DNA from: Planotetraspora thailandica
GTDB lineage: Bacteria; Actinomycetota; Actinomycetes; Streptosporangiales; Streptosporangiaceae
Assembly (NCBI RefSeq): GCF_016863335.1
Contig: NZ_BOOR01000078.1
Location: forward strand, 1-51,884
Direction of reading: 5' to 3'
Length of the DNA stretch: 51,884 nucleotides
Shown here: positions 1 to 7,188 of the stretch, piece after piece
How positions within the stretch are numbered: the first letter of the stretch is position 1
Layout: every line of letters begins with the position of its first letter
Position numbers and translations under genes: made by a program
Notes under the pieces: generated by a model
What the model saw: the letters and a program-made list of their open reading frames with translations, nothing else
Databases searched by the model: none
What the model was told of the DNA's origin: nothing

Positions 1-201
1 GAACTCGATCCGCCCAGCATCCTCTTGCTCCTTCCAGGAGCCGACGACAGCAGTACGCGAAGTGACAGTGGAAGTACGCACCTCCCGCCCTCTGATGGTG
101 TTGATCGTCCAAGTGAGAGCTGCAGCCAGCACGACAACGGCTAACACGCGCATGCCCAAGCGCCGACGCGACCATCTTGGCTTTCGAGCAACCCCAGCCA
201 C
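1..201 (-). CDS. Exported or membrane-anchored protein, 5' end only
   Basis: This is an open frame of 67 codons that starts at a GTG (199-201) and runs off the left edge of the window. A strong Shine-Dalgarno GAGGAGG lies 5 nt upstream of the GTG, which decides the start. The product has a basic N-terminus (residues 6-18, rich in K and R), then a hydrophobic segment at about residues 18-33 (MRVLAVVVLAAALTW), then a polar stretch ending in VVGSWKEQEDAGRIEF. That last pattern resembles the start of small lipocalin-like domains in actinobacterial secreted proteins, but too little is present to name it. The membrane segment is seen; the family is only a guess. It is partial at its 3' end because of the window boundary, not because of a mutation. 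Confidence 0.6.
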   Translation of the reverse strand, partial: MAGVARKPRWSRRRLGMRVLAVVVLAAALTWTINTIRGREVRTSTVTSRTAVVGSWKEQEDAGRIEF

Positions 202-377
202 ATTCGCCTCCTCAACCACGCCCTGTCAGCTGGAGCCTAGCCTTGCGTTGGAGACCCGCTCCGCGGCACGAAGAACCAGCAAACGGACGGGGTTCGGTTA
301 CCGCAACTAACCACCGGTCTTTGCCATCCCGTCTGCCGTCGACCCAACCGCGGAGCGGCAGCGGGCCGGCGACGGAG

Positions 378-611
378 GTGCAAGCTCGGCTTGACGTGTC
401 CCTCCGCCTGTGCACCTTCCACGGTGATGGGACGCCAACGGTCACAGCCGGGCTTGCGGCGGAGGATGCGGTCTGCTGGGCTTGCCTGGGTCGATGGCGG
501 GCGGGATGGCCACCAACCCCAGCCACTCCACAACCCGCACACCTGTTCGAACGCCATCCCGGAGCCGGAGAGCCCCCGCCGGAGGCACCACCACGCGCGG
601 CCGGCACCTGA
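378..611 (+). CDS. Hypothetical ORF with CxxH/CxxC zinc-finger-like spacing
   Basis: This open frame runs from a GTG with GGAG immediately before it, so the start is poorly supported; the frame is open further upstream to 177. The 77-residue product contains CTFH and, about 19 residues later, CWAC, a spacing that could bind one zinc ion. The C-terminal third is Pro/Ala-rich. I recognise no family. It sits among gene remnants in an accessory stretch, so it may be a surviving fragment or chance open frame in high-GC DNA. The only supporting sign is the paired CxxH and CxxC. Confidence 0.25.
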   Translation: MQARLDVSLRLCTFHGDGTPTVTAGLAAEDAVCWACLGRWRAGWPPTPATPQPAHLFERHPGAGEPPPEAPPRAAGT

Positions 612-834
612 CGGGCACTTCCAGCTCAGCCCGACGCACTGTGAGCGGACTTGTACTGTCGCCTGGCGGCCCATCCCCTCGTCCGCGCCAGCCGTCCGGC
701 GTTGTTTGCGCGCTGTCCGCCGGGAGCGTCAGCGGGAGGCGGCGGCGTGCGCCGTGACGGCGGCGCGTGCGGTCCGGTTAGGGCCGCCTTGAAGACGTAC
801 AGAAAGTTCTCACAGAGGGGTTCAGCTAAAGGCT

Positions 835-1140
835 TGTCCTGTCCCGGGACATGCTTGACACCTCAGTCCCAAGACATCGGTGACAGGTGCCGTTTGTCGG
901 CCAGTCTGTCGTGCGTCGTTTGCGGGCGTCGCGCGTCAGGAGGCCGGGATTGGCCCTGGTGGATATGTCCGTTGTCGAGCAGCGGTATCGGGCTGTGCTG
1001 GCGGTTTTGGCTGGTGCGTCGGTGACCGAGGTCGCCCGGGAGGTGGGGGTGGCTCGGCAGACGTTGTCGGGCTGTGTGTCGCGGTATCGCGAGTCGGGTC
1101 TGGGTGGTTTGGTGGACCGCTCGCGTCGGCCGCATTCGGG
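835..1140 (+). mobile_element. Left end of an IS481-type insertion sequence, truncated
   Basis: The segment begins TGTCCTGTCCCGGGACATG, a terminal sequence typical of IS481-family elements, and leads into the 5' part of a transposase (950-1138). The element stops abruptly at about 1139-1142, where the sequence becomes an unrelated regulator gene on the other strand. No right inverted repeat is visible, so this is a deletion remnant and not a movable element. Confidence 0.65.
950..1138 (+). pseudogene. IS481-family transposase, N-terminal fragment
   Basis: The fragment starts at a TTG (950-952) seven nt after GGAGG and encodes LALVDMSVVEQRYRAVL and a helix-turn-helix region (ASVTEVAREVGVARQTLSG), then the segment GLGGLVDRSRRPHS that precedes the rest of IS481 transposases. 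Full-length members are about 300-400 residues with a DDE integrase core; only about 63 residues survive, so the catalytic domain is missing. After position 1138 the frame reads into antisense of the XRE gene. The family call rests on this N-terminal pattern. It cannot encode an active transposase. Confidence 0.7.
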
Positions 1141-1141
1141 T

Positions 1142-1345
1142 TCCACGGATCTCCGCCACCGAGACGCTGAGGACGTCGGCAAGTTTCTGGATGACCGAGA
1201 GCCGATCAACCGGGCGTACTCCACGTTCGACCTGAGACACCCAGCTCTCGGACCGGCCCACGAGGCCGGCGAACTCGACTTGAGACCGGCCAAGTCGCTT
1301 GCGGTGGTACGCGATGCGCTCACCGATGAGTTGCGCGTCAGGCAT
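1142..1345 (-). pseudogene. XRE-family helix-turn-helix regulator, N-terminal fragment
   Basis: The frame starts at an ATG (1343-1345) that overlaps the stop of the monooxygenase-like gene in an ATGCCTGA arrangement. The first 68 residues form a standard XRE DNA-binding domain: IGERIAYHRKRLGRSQVEFA, then GRSESWVSQVERG (recognition helix), then LADVLSVSVAEIRG. Past residue 68 the frame stays open to 863, but those codons are antisense to the IS481 terminus and transposase and have no regulator character, so the original C-terminal part has been lost at the IS junction (1139-1142). A truncated DNA-binding domain could still be made. Confidence 0.65.
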
Positions 1346-1551
1346 CAGTGGTGATCGCTCCGTTCTGCTTGCCGTCGATGAGTGCCAGGAAGTCCACGCT
1401 GACGTCTTGGAGCAGGGACTCGCGAGCGGTCAGGAAGTGTCGAACGTGGTCTTGCTCCTCGTGCTCTTCGAACGCGGCGCGGTCGCGGTACAGCTCGTAG
1501 AAGATCCGCTCATTGGGCGCGCCTTCTACTTCGTGGCAGGTGTAGATCAAT
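1338..1551 (-). pseudogene. Antibiotic biosynthesis monooxygenase-like (ABM) protein, C-terminal part
   Basis: The readable product (LIYTCHEVEGAP, IFYELYRDRAAFEEHEEQ, DHVRHFLTARESLL) matches the second half of the dimeric alpha+beta-barrel ABM family. Such proteins are usually about 95-105 residues and start with a beta strand (MIVVAG-type) that is absent here. Upstream, the frame continues straight into sequence that is antisense to an integrase tail, so the 5' end was probably lost at a junction near 1549-1556. Its stop overlaps the start of the XRE fragment, so the two were once an operon. An ATG at 1548-1550 could still start a short product, but a functional barrel is unlikely. Confidence 0.55.
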
Positions 1552-1725
1552 CGGGCGAATCTGAACCCGAAGGTGATTCAAACGCGCCTTGGGCACGCCA
1601 CGATCGCCGAGACGATGGACACTTACGGGCACCTGTTCCCCGACGACGAAGATCTCGGTCGGGGCGCGGTCGAAGCCATGATCGCCGCCACGCTGGCGGA
1701 ACAGCAGCACCTTGTAGCCGCATAG
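1552..1725 (+). pseudogene. Tyrosine recombinase (phage-type integrase), C-terminal remnant
   Basis: The frame reads LNPKVIQTRLGHATIAETMD, then TYGHLFPDDEDLGRGAVEAM, and stops at 1723-1725. This is the signature end of actinobacterial tyrosine recombinases: the LGH box followed by the TYGHLFP segment that carries the catalytic tyrosine. Nothing upstream of 1552 continues the integrase; that DNA is antisense to the monooxygenase-like gene. The upstream arginine, lysine and histidine residues of the active site are therefore mostly missing and the remnant is inactive. It ends about 20 bp from the 3' end of rnpB, a position that suggests a past integration at that RNA gene. Confidence 0.75.
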
Positions 1726-1746
1726 CCGCAGGTCAGGTGAGTGATA

Positions 1747-2141
1747 GCGGACGAGTCGGCCTGTAGGCCGGGTTCTGTGATCAGCCGGAGCTGATCGGCG
1801 GCCATCCATCTAGGACCGCCGTTGCCGGCGGCCTCAAGCGGTCTACCCGCGCGGCTCGGGCGAGCCGCCCTCAAACGTCGCGCGCGGAACGCCTCTTGCG
1901 AAGCGCCCCTTCTTGACCTTGCTCCGGGTGGGGTTTACCTAGCCGCCCACGTCACCGTGGGCGCTGGTGGTCTCTTACACCACCGTTTCACCCTTACCCC
2001 CGAAGGGGCGGTCTGCTCTCTGTGGCACTGTCCCGCGGGTCACCCCGGGTCGGCGTTACCGACCACCCTGCCCTGTGGAGCCCGGACCTTCCTCGGCAGG
2101 GCCGAAAGCCCTGACGCGGCCGCCCGGCCGACTCATCCGCT
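1747..2141 (-). ncRNA. rnpB: RNase P RNA, bacterial type A
   Basis: This is the catalytic RNA of RNase P, which trims 5' leaders from tRNA precursors. On the minus strand the 5' region carries GAGGAAGGTCCGGGCTCC (close to the universal GAGGAAAGTCC box) and the 3' region carries ACAGAACCCGGCCTACAGG. The two ends pair to form helix P1: 5' GCGGATGAGTCGGCC with 3' GGCCGACTCGTCCGC, with a single G-U pair. That pairing sets the ends to within a few bases. Length of about 395 nt is normal for actinobacteria. It lies just downstream of the RNase H/phosphatase gene and in the same direction. Confidence 0.95.
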
Positions 2142-2144
2142 TCC

Positions 2145-2150
2145 AGCCTA
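2145..2150 (-). promoter_or_regulatory. Probable -10 element of rnpB
   Basis: TAGGCT on the minus strand lies about 5-8 nt before the deduced 5' end of rnpB. No convincing -35 hexamer was seen. The call rests on position and the TAnnnT pattern. Confidence 0.4.
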
Positions 2151-2182
2151 GCGTGTCGGCCGGTTCACCTCTGCCACAGAAG

Positions 2183-3373
2183 TCACACCTGTAGATGTGC
2201 GGTGTCGTTGAACGCCCTCAGCACCGCGGGGCCGTCAGCGTAGTAGTCGATCACCGAGAGGCACGCCAGGTCGAGATGCATGCGATAGACCGCCTCGATG
2301 GGTGCTTGCAGGGCCGACCGCACGAGCATCTTGATCGGCGTCACGTGCGACACCACGAGCACGGTCTTGCCCTGGTGCTTCTCGACGATTCGGGCCTGGG
2401 CCCGTTCGACTCTGCGGGCCACCGCCGCAAAGCTCTCCCCGCCCGGCGGGGCGGTCTCCGGGTCCGCCAGCCAGGCCGCGAGCTCGCCCGGCCACGACTC
2501 CTGGATCTCGGCGAACGTGTGGCCCTCCCACGCGCCGAAGTCGGTCTCGCGGAGGTCGTCCTCCACCACCACGGTGACGCCGGTACGGCCGGCGAGAGCC
2601 TCGGCGGTCTGCCGCGCCCGGGCGAGCGGAGAGCTGACGATCACATCGACCGCGTACGGCGCGCGCGAGAGCCGTACGGCGGCGGCCTGCGCCTGAGCCA
2701 GGCCGCCGGCGGTGAGCGCGGGGTCGCCGAGGCCGGAGAACCGCTTTTCCGCCGACAGCGGCGTCTCGCCGTGGCGCAGCATGATCAGCGAGGTCGCCGA
2801 GCGGGTCGGCCGGGGCATCCACCCGGTGCCCTCCCGAGACGTCCCGGCGGTCGATGAGACCGAGTCCGGCGAATCGAGCCGGGTCGTCACGGTCGTGGAA
2901 CCCGAGGAGGTCGTGGTGGCGGCGGAAAGGGTCTTGGCCTGCCATTTCTCTCCGCGGGCGGCGGCGTCCATGGCTTCGTTGGCGAGGCGGTCGGCGTGGG
3001 TGTTGCGCTCCCGCGGGATCCACGACCACGCGACCGTGAATTGCCGGGCGAGCGCCGCCGCCTCCAAGGCCAGCGGACGCAGGCCCTCGTGCTTGACCTT
3101 CCATCGGCCGGCCATCTGTTCGATGACCAGCTTGGAGTCCATTCGGACCTCGATCCGCTCGCCTTCCGCGCCCAGGGCGAGCAGCGCCTGAAGACCCGCG
3201 ATCAGCCCGCGATATTCGGCGACGTTATTGGTCGCGACGCCGATCGACTCGGCGGCCTCGGCGCGGACCTGCCCGTCGGGGTCCTTCACCACGGCGCCAT
3301 ATCCGGCGGGGCCGGGGTTGCCGCGCGAGCCCCCGTCGGCCTCGACGACGAACCGCACGCCGGTGCCGCTCAC
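2183..3373 (-). CDS. Bifunctional RNase H / acid phosphatase
   Basis: The 396-residue protein joins an RNase HI domain (about residues 5-135) to a histidine phosphatase domain (about 195-395). RNase H acidic residues are seen in VEADGGSRGNPGPAGYG, NNVAEYRG, RMDSKLV and NTHADRLANEAMD. The phosphatase half has MLRHGETPLS, SSPLARARQTAE, ETDFGAWEG and VSHVTPIKML, the RHG and second-histidine signatures of the CobC/PhoE group. A Ser/Thr-rich linker joins them. The GTG at 3371-3373 is chosen because it gives a 4-bp GTGA overlap with the stop of the upstream gene; an open frame extends further but is only antisense-like sequence. The family is known from Mycobacterium tuberculosis Rv2228c, where it removes RNA from RNA/DNA hybrids; the phosphatase substrate is uncertain. 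Confidence 0.93.
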   Translation of the reverse strand: MSGTGVRFVVEADGGSRGNPGPAGYGAVVKDPDGQVRAEAAESIGVATNNVAEYRGLIAGLQALLALGAEGERIEVRMDSKLVIEQMAGRWKVKHEGLRPLALEAAALARQFTVAWSWIPRERNTHADRLANEAMDAAARGEKWQAKTLSAATTTSSGSTTVTTRLDSPDSVSSTAGTSREGTGWMPRPTRSATSLIMLRHGETPLSAEKRFSGLGDPALTAGGLAQAQAAAVRLSRAPYAVDVIVSSPLARARQTAEALAGRTGVTVVVEDDLRETDFGAWEGHTFAEIQESWPGELAAWLADPETAPPGGESFAAVARRVERAQARIVEKHQGKTVLVVSHVTPIKMLVRSALQAPIEAVYRMHLDLACLSVIDYYADGPAVLRAFNDTAHLQV

Positions 3374-4110
3374 AGCCCCGACTCGGCGGTGCGGACCAGG
3401 ATCCGGCGGCATTCCTCGCACCTGACGACCTCGTCGGGGGCAGAGGAGCGGATGCGGTTGAGGTCGGCGATCGACAGGCTCGTGCGGCAGCCGAGGCATC
3501 GCCCGCCGTGCAGCATGGCGGCTCCGACGCCGGACTGGTCGCGCAGCTTCTCGTAGAGGGCGAGCAGGTCGGCCGGGACGTCGCCGACCATCGCGGCCCG
3601 CTTGCCCTGGATCTCGGCGGTTTCCTTGTCGAGCTCGGCGAAGGCCCCGTCACGGCGGTCGCCCGCGGCGGCCAGGGAGGCGCTCGCCTTGTCGCGCTCG
3701 GAGCTGAGGGTGGTCACCTGGGCATCCGCGGTCTCGCGCCGCTCCATGATTTCGAGCACGACCTCTTCGAGGTCTTCCTGGCGCCGCCGCAGTGAGGCGA
3801 TCTCCGACTGGAGGCTCGCCAGGTCCCGGGGAGACGACACCTGGCCGGAGTCGAGCCGCTTCTGGTCGCGCTCGGCTCGGGTGCGCACCGCGTCCACGTC
3901 GGACTCGGCCTTGGACTGCTCCCTCGCCAGGTCGCCCGCCTCGGTCTCCGCCGCGATCACCTGCGTCGCGAACTGGGCGAGGCGCTTGGAGATCTCTTCG
4001 ATCTCGCCGAGCTCCGGCAAGGTGCGCCGGCGATGCCTCAGACGGTCGAGCCCCGCATCCAGCTCCGCCAGATCGAGCAGACGCTTCTGTGCTTCGGGTG
4101 CGGCCTTCAT
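3370..4110 (-). CDS. Coiled-coil zinc-ribbon protein (CT398/DUF164-like)
   Basis: The 246-residue protein is a long alpha-helical hairpin (heptad-rich, about residues 10-190; for example LASLQSEIASLRRRQEDLEE) ending in a C4 zinc ribbon with CLGC and, about 28 residues later, CEEC. It matches the actinobacterial homologue of Rv2229c. Its biochemical role is not established; homologues in other bacteria bind to envelope or flagellar partners. The ATG at 4110 is chosen over one at 4116 because GAGG lies 6 nt before it; the Nif3 stop (4119-4121) overlaps this ribosome site. It overlaps the RNase H/phosphatase start, so the three genes form one operon. Confidence 0.88.
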   Translation of the reverse strand: MKAAPEAQKRLLDLAELDAGLDRLRHRRRTLPELGEIEEISKRLAQFATQVIAAETEAGDLAREQSKAESDVDAVRTRAERDQKRLDSGQVSSPRDLASLQSEIASLRRRQEDLEEVVLEIMERRETADAQVTTLSSERDKASASLAAAGDRRDGAFAELDKETAEIQGKRAAMVGDVPADLLALYEKLRDQSGVGAAMLHGGRCLGCRTSLSIADLNRIRSSAPDEVVRCEECRRILVRTAESGL

Positions 4111-4118
4111 CCCCATCC

Positions 4119-4943
4119 TCAATCCAGGTCTGTGGTCGTCCACACGTCGGTGACGACATCGGAGATACGCGCCTCAACAGTAATGCCCTTGGCCGCCATC
4201 GCCGACGTCAGACGTTCGGCCGCCTCGGCCAGCCAGGGCCATTCGGTCGCCCAGTGGGACGCGTCGACCAGGGCCGGACCGCCTCCCGCCTCCATGAACT
4301 CGCTGGCGGGGTGGTGGCGCAGGTCCGCCGTCAAAAACACGTCGACTCCGGCGGCACGCGCCGCTCCGAGCAAAGAGTCTCCGGCTCCTCCGCTCACGGC
4401 GACGGTCTCCACCGTACGCTCCGGATCGCCGGCGACCTTCAGCGACGTCGGAGGGAGACCCGAGGCGGCCCGGGCGGCGAACTCCCGCAGCGCCATGGGT
4501 GAGGGAAGCGTCCCGATGCGGCCGAGGCCGCGGCGCGGGTCGTCGGCGGACGGCTGCAGGGGCCGCAGATCAGGAGAGAGGCCGACTGCGCGGGCGAGCG
4601 CGTCCGACACCCCCGGGCTGGCGACGTCGGCGTTGGTGTGCGCCGTGTAGAGGGCGACGTCGTTCCTGATCAGCCGGTGGATCACGCGCCCCTTGAACGT
4701 GCTCGCCGCGACCGTCGTCGTGCCGCGCAGATAGAGCGGGTGGTGGGTGACGACCAGGTCGGCGCCCCACTCGAGGGCTTCGTCGACCACCACCGCGACC
4801 GGGTCGACCGCGAAGAGGACCTTCCGTACGGGCAGGGCGGGGTCGCCGCAGACGAGGCCCACCGCGTCCCAGGGCTCCGCCCAGGCGGGGTCGTACTGGG
4901 CTTCCATCTCGGCGATGATCTCGGCGAGAGAGCTAGGTGGCAT
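4119..4943 (-). CDS. Nif3-like dinuclear metal centre hexameric protein
   Basis: The 274-residue protein has the Nif3/YbgI fold. Metal-binding residues are visible in VVTHHPLYLRG, AHTNADVASPG and, near the C-terminus, ASHWATEWP with the terminal glutamate; DLRHHPASEF supplies a further conserved histidine pair. Homologues form toroidal hexamers with two metals per subunit; a GTP cyclohydrolase-like role has been proposed but the cellular function is unsettled. The start at 4943 is supported by a -10 hexamer 6 nt upstream, so the mRNA is probably leaderless. It heads the operon Nif3, zinc-ribbon protein, RNase H/phosphatase, a gene order also seen in mycobacteria (Rv2230c to Rv2228c). Confidence 0.92.
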   Translation of the reverse strand: MPPSSLAEIIAEMEAQYDPAWAEPWDAVGLVCGDPALPVRKVLFAVDPVAVVVDEALEWGADLVVTHHPLYLRGTTTVAASTFKGRVIHRLIRNDVALYTAHTNADVASPGVSDALARAVGLSPDLRPLQPSADDPRRGLGRIGTLPSPMALREFAARAASGLPPTSLKVAGDPERTVETVAVSGGAGDSLLGAARAAGVDVFLTADLRHHPASEFMEAGGGPALVDASHWATEWPWLAEAAERLTSAMAAKGITVEARISDVVTDVWTTTDLD

Positions 4944-4949
4944 CCGCGC

Positions 4950-4955
4950 AGACTA
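4950..4955 (-). promoter_or_regulatory. -10 element of the Nif3 operon, leaderless
   Basis: TAGTCT on the minus strand is followed by 6 nt (GCGCGG) and the ATG at 4943. No ribosome site is present before this ATG. The spacing fits a leaderless transcript. Confidence 0.55.
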
Positions 4956-5026
4956 TCGAGAACGGGAGGATCCCAGAAAAGAGAGGTAACGTCCCTTTGA
5001 ACAACACGCTGCCGAGGAGGATCCAC

Positions 5027-6076
5027 GTGGCCCTTGACCAGCACGACTTGCACAGGGACGCGATCGTCGCCGACACCCACAACGATCTGCTGATGGCCGT
5101 GTCGGCCCGGCCCCCGCGCAAATGGGGCTCGTTCTTCCGCGAGCAGTGGTTGCCCCAGCTCGTCGAGGGCGGGGTCGACGTCCAGGTGCTCCCGGTGTTC
5201 ATCGACAGCGGCTTCCGCCCCGAAGGTGCGCTGCGCCAGACGCTGCGCATGATCGAGTGCGCGCATGTCCTGGCCGAGGAGAACCCCGAGACCGTACGGC
5301 TCTGCCGCGACGCCGAGGAGATCGACGAGGCGCTGGCGAGCGGCAGAATCGCCCTGGTGCTCGCCATGGAGAGCATGCCCGGCATCGACGAGAGCGTCGA
5401 GCTCATTCCCACCGTTCACCGGCTCGGGGTCCGGGTGGCCTCGATCGCCCACTGGGGACGCACCCCGCTCGCGGACGGCAGCGGCCAGGACGGCACTGAG
5501 TCGAAGCTGACGAGCCACGGCGTCGAGGCCCTCCAGGAGATGGAGCGGCTCGGCATGATCTTCGACGTCTCGCATCTCGGCGCGTCGGGCGTCGCGCACG
5601 TCCTGGAGCTCGCCACGCGCCCCGTCATCGCGACCCATTCCTCCGCGCGTGCGCTGCGTGACCACCACCGCAACCTCACCGACGACCAACTCCGGGCCGT
5701 CGCCGCGAACGGCGGCGTGATCTGCGTGAACTTCCTCGCGGCCTTCCTGACCCTGGATGCCCGCACCGCCACGGTCGACCATCTGGTCGACCACATCGAG
5801 CACATCGTGGGAGTCGCCGGCATCGACCACGTCGGCCTCGGGCCCGACTTCATGCGGGAAGTCCACCTCGACCTGACCCCGCCCTGCTGCGAAGGCTTCA
5901 GCTACAGCGAGATCGACGCCATGGCGGCCATCCCCGGACTCGAAGGGCCCCGGGGGCTGCCGCTGGTGACCGAAGGGCTGCTCAAGCACGGTTTCTCCGA
6001 AGAGGAGATCGTCAAGATCCTCGGCGGCAACGTGATGCGGCTGTTCCGCGCCGGACTGGGGCAAGGCCGCCCGTGA
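5027..6076 (+). CDS. Membrane-dipeptidase family peptidase M19
   Basis: The 349-residue zinc amidohydrolase-superfamily peptidase shows the renal dipeptidase signature: IVADTHNDLL (HxD metal site), AMESMPGID (bridging glutamate), a central FDVSHLG and a following IATHSSARAL, and HVGLGPDF. There is no signal peptide, so it is probably cytoplasmic. The GTG at 5027 is chosen because GAGGAGG lies 6 nt upstream; the open frame extends to 4937 but has no ribosome site there. Family members, including Streptomyces coelicolor Sco3058, hydrolyse dipeptides with a D-residue at the C-terminal position. It overlaps the next gene by 4 bp (GTGA) and is the first gene of a four-gene operon that looks like a D-amino-acid salvage pathway. 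Confidence 0.9.
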   Translation: MALDQHDLHRDAIVADTHNDLLMAVSARPPRKWGSFFREQWLPQLVEGGVDVQVLPVFIDSGFRPEGALRQTLRMIECAHVLAEENPETVRLCRDAEEIDEALASGRIALVLAMESMPGIDESVELIPTVHRLGVRVASIAHWGRTPLADGSGQDGTESKLTSHGVEALQEMERLGMIFDVSHLGASGVAHVLELATRPVIATHSSARALRDHHRNLTDDQLRAVAANGGVICVNFLAAFLTLDARTATVDHLVDHIEHIVGVAGIDHVGLGPDFMREVHLDLTPPCCEGFSYSEIDAMAAIPGLEGPRGLPLVTEGLLKHGFSEEEIVKILGGNVMRLFRAGLGQGRP

Positions 6077-7188
6077 GCCTGGACGCCATGCTGGCCGACC
6101 TCGAGGAGCTCGTGGTCTGCGAGTCGTTCTCCAGCGACCACGAGGCCGTGGCACGCAGCGCCCGGGTCGTCGCCGCGCAGGGGCGCCGGCTGCTCGGAGC
6201 CGAGCCGGAGACTGCCGTGATCGGCGGAGTCACGCACCTGCGCTGGTCGTTCGGCACGCCGAAGGTGCTGCTTCTGGGCCACCACGACACCGTCTGGCCG
6301 ATCGGCTCGCTGCGGCAACACCCGTGGTCGGTCGTCGACGGCGTCGCGCGGGGGCCCGGTGTCTTCGACATGAAGGCCGGCCTGGTGCAGATGTTCCACG
6401 CGGTGGCGTCGCTGCCCTCCCCCGCCGGTGTCACCGTACTGATCGTGGGCGACGAGGAGCTCGGGTCCCCCACCTCCCGGCCGTTGATCGAGGCGAGCGC
6501 CGCGAGCTGCGAGGCGACGCTCGTGCTGGAGGCCAGCGCCGACGGCGGCGCGCTCAAGACCGCACGCAAGGGCATTTCCCGCTACGAACTCCTCGTGTAC
6601 GGCAAAGCCGCCCATGCGGGCCTCGAACCCGAGCTCGGGGTCAACGCCGGAGTCGAACTGGCCCACCAGATCATCGCCGTCACCCAGATCGCCGAGAAGG
6701 TCGAATCGTCCTCGCGTGCCGGGCTGGTGTCGGTGACGCCGACATTGATGTCGGCCGGGACCAGCACGAACACGGTTCCCGCGGCCGGCCGGGTCGCCAT
6801 TGACGTCAGGGTGCCAGACGCCACCGCCCAGCGGCGGGTGGACGAGCTGATGCACGAACTGACCCCGCACACGCCCGGCGCACGTCTGGAGCTGAGGGGC
6901 GGACCGAACCGCCCGCCGCTCGACCCGTCCGCCTCGGCCGGGCTCTTCGAGATCGCCGGGCGGATCGCCGGCGATCTCGGGATGCGCCCGCTGGACGGCG
7001 TGTCCGTGGGCGGCGGCTCCGACGGCAACTTCACCGCGGGCGTCGGCTGCCCCACCCTCGACGGCCTCGGCGCCGTCGGCGGCGGAGCCCACGCCGCCGG
7101 TGAGCACGTCATCGTCGAGGAGATGCCGGCCAGGGCCAGGCTGGTCGCGGCGCTCACCTCACACGTGCTGGACGGAGGGTCCCGATGA
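6073..7188 (+). CDS. M20 family metallopeptidase / N-acyl-amino-acid deacylase
   Basis: The 371-residue protein is an M20A-type (carboxypeptidase G2-like) di-zinc hydrolase. Metal ligands are visible in LGHHDTVWP, GVFDMKAG, VGDEELGSP and GGAHAAGEH; HAGLEPELGVNA marks the lid/dimerisation domain between about residues 175 and 290. The start is the GTG that overlaps the upstream stop. In this family substrates are peptides or N-acyl amino acids. The neighbouring GNAT and racemase point to hydrolysis of an N-acyl (perhaps N-succinyl) L-amino acid; this is inferred from context, not from residues. Confidence 0.88.
   Translation: MSLDAMLADLEELVVCESFSSDHEAVARSARVVAAQGRRLLGAEPETAVIGGVTHLRWSFGTPKVLLLGHHDTVWPIGSLRQHPWSVVDGVARGPGVFDMKAGLVQMFHAVASLPSPAGVTVLIVGDEELGSPTSRPLIEASAASCEATLVLEASADGGALKTARKGISRYELLVYGKAAHAGLEPELGVNAGVELAHQIIAVTQIAEKVESSSRAGLVSVTPTLMSAGTSTNTVPAAGRVAIDVRVPDATAQRRVDELMHELTPHTPGARLELRGGPNRPPLDPSASAGLFEIAGRIAGDLGMRPLDGVSVGGGSDGNFTAGVGCPTLDGLGAVGGGAHAAGEHVIVEEMPARARLVAALTSHVLDGGSR

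Noticed and set aside
612-834. A coding region between the zinc-finger-like ORF and the IS481 end
   Set aside because: Frames are open only because of high GC content; no ribosome site or motif was seen.
863-1345. A full-length 160-aa XRE regulator
   Set aside because: Only the first 68 residues match the family; the rest is antisense to the IS481 terminus and transposase.
4682-6154. A 490-aa open frame on the minus strand
   Set aside because: It spans the Nif3 and M19 genes in non-coding frames and shows no domain.
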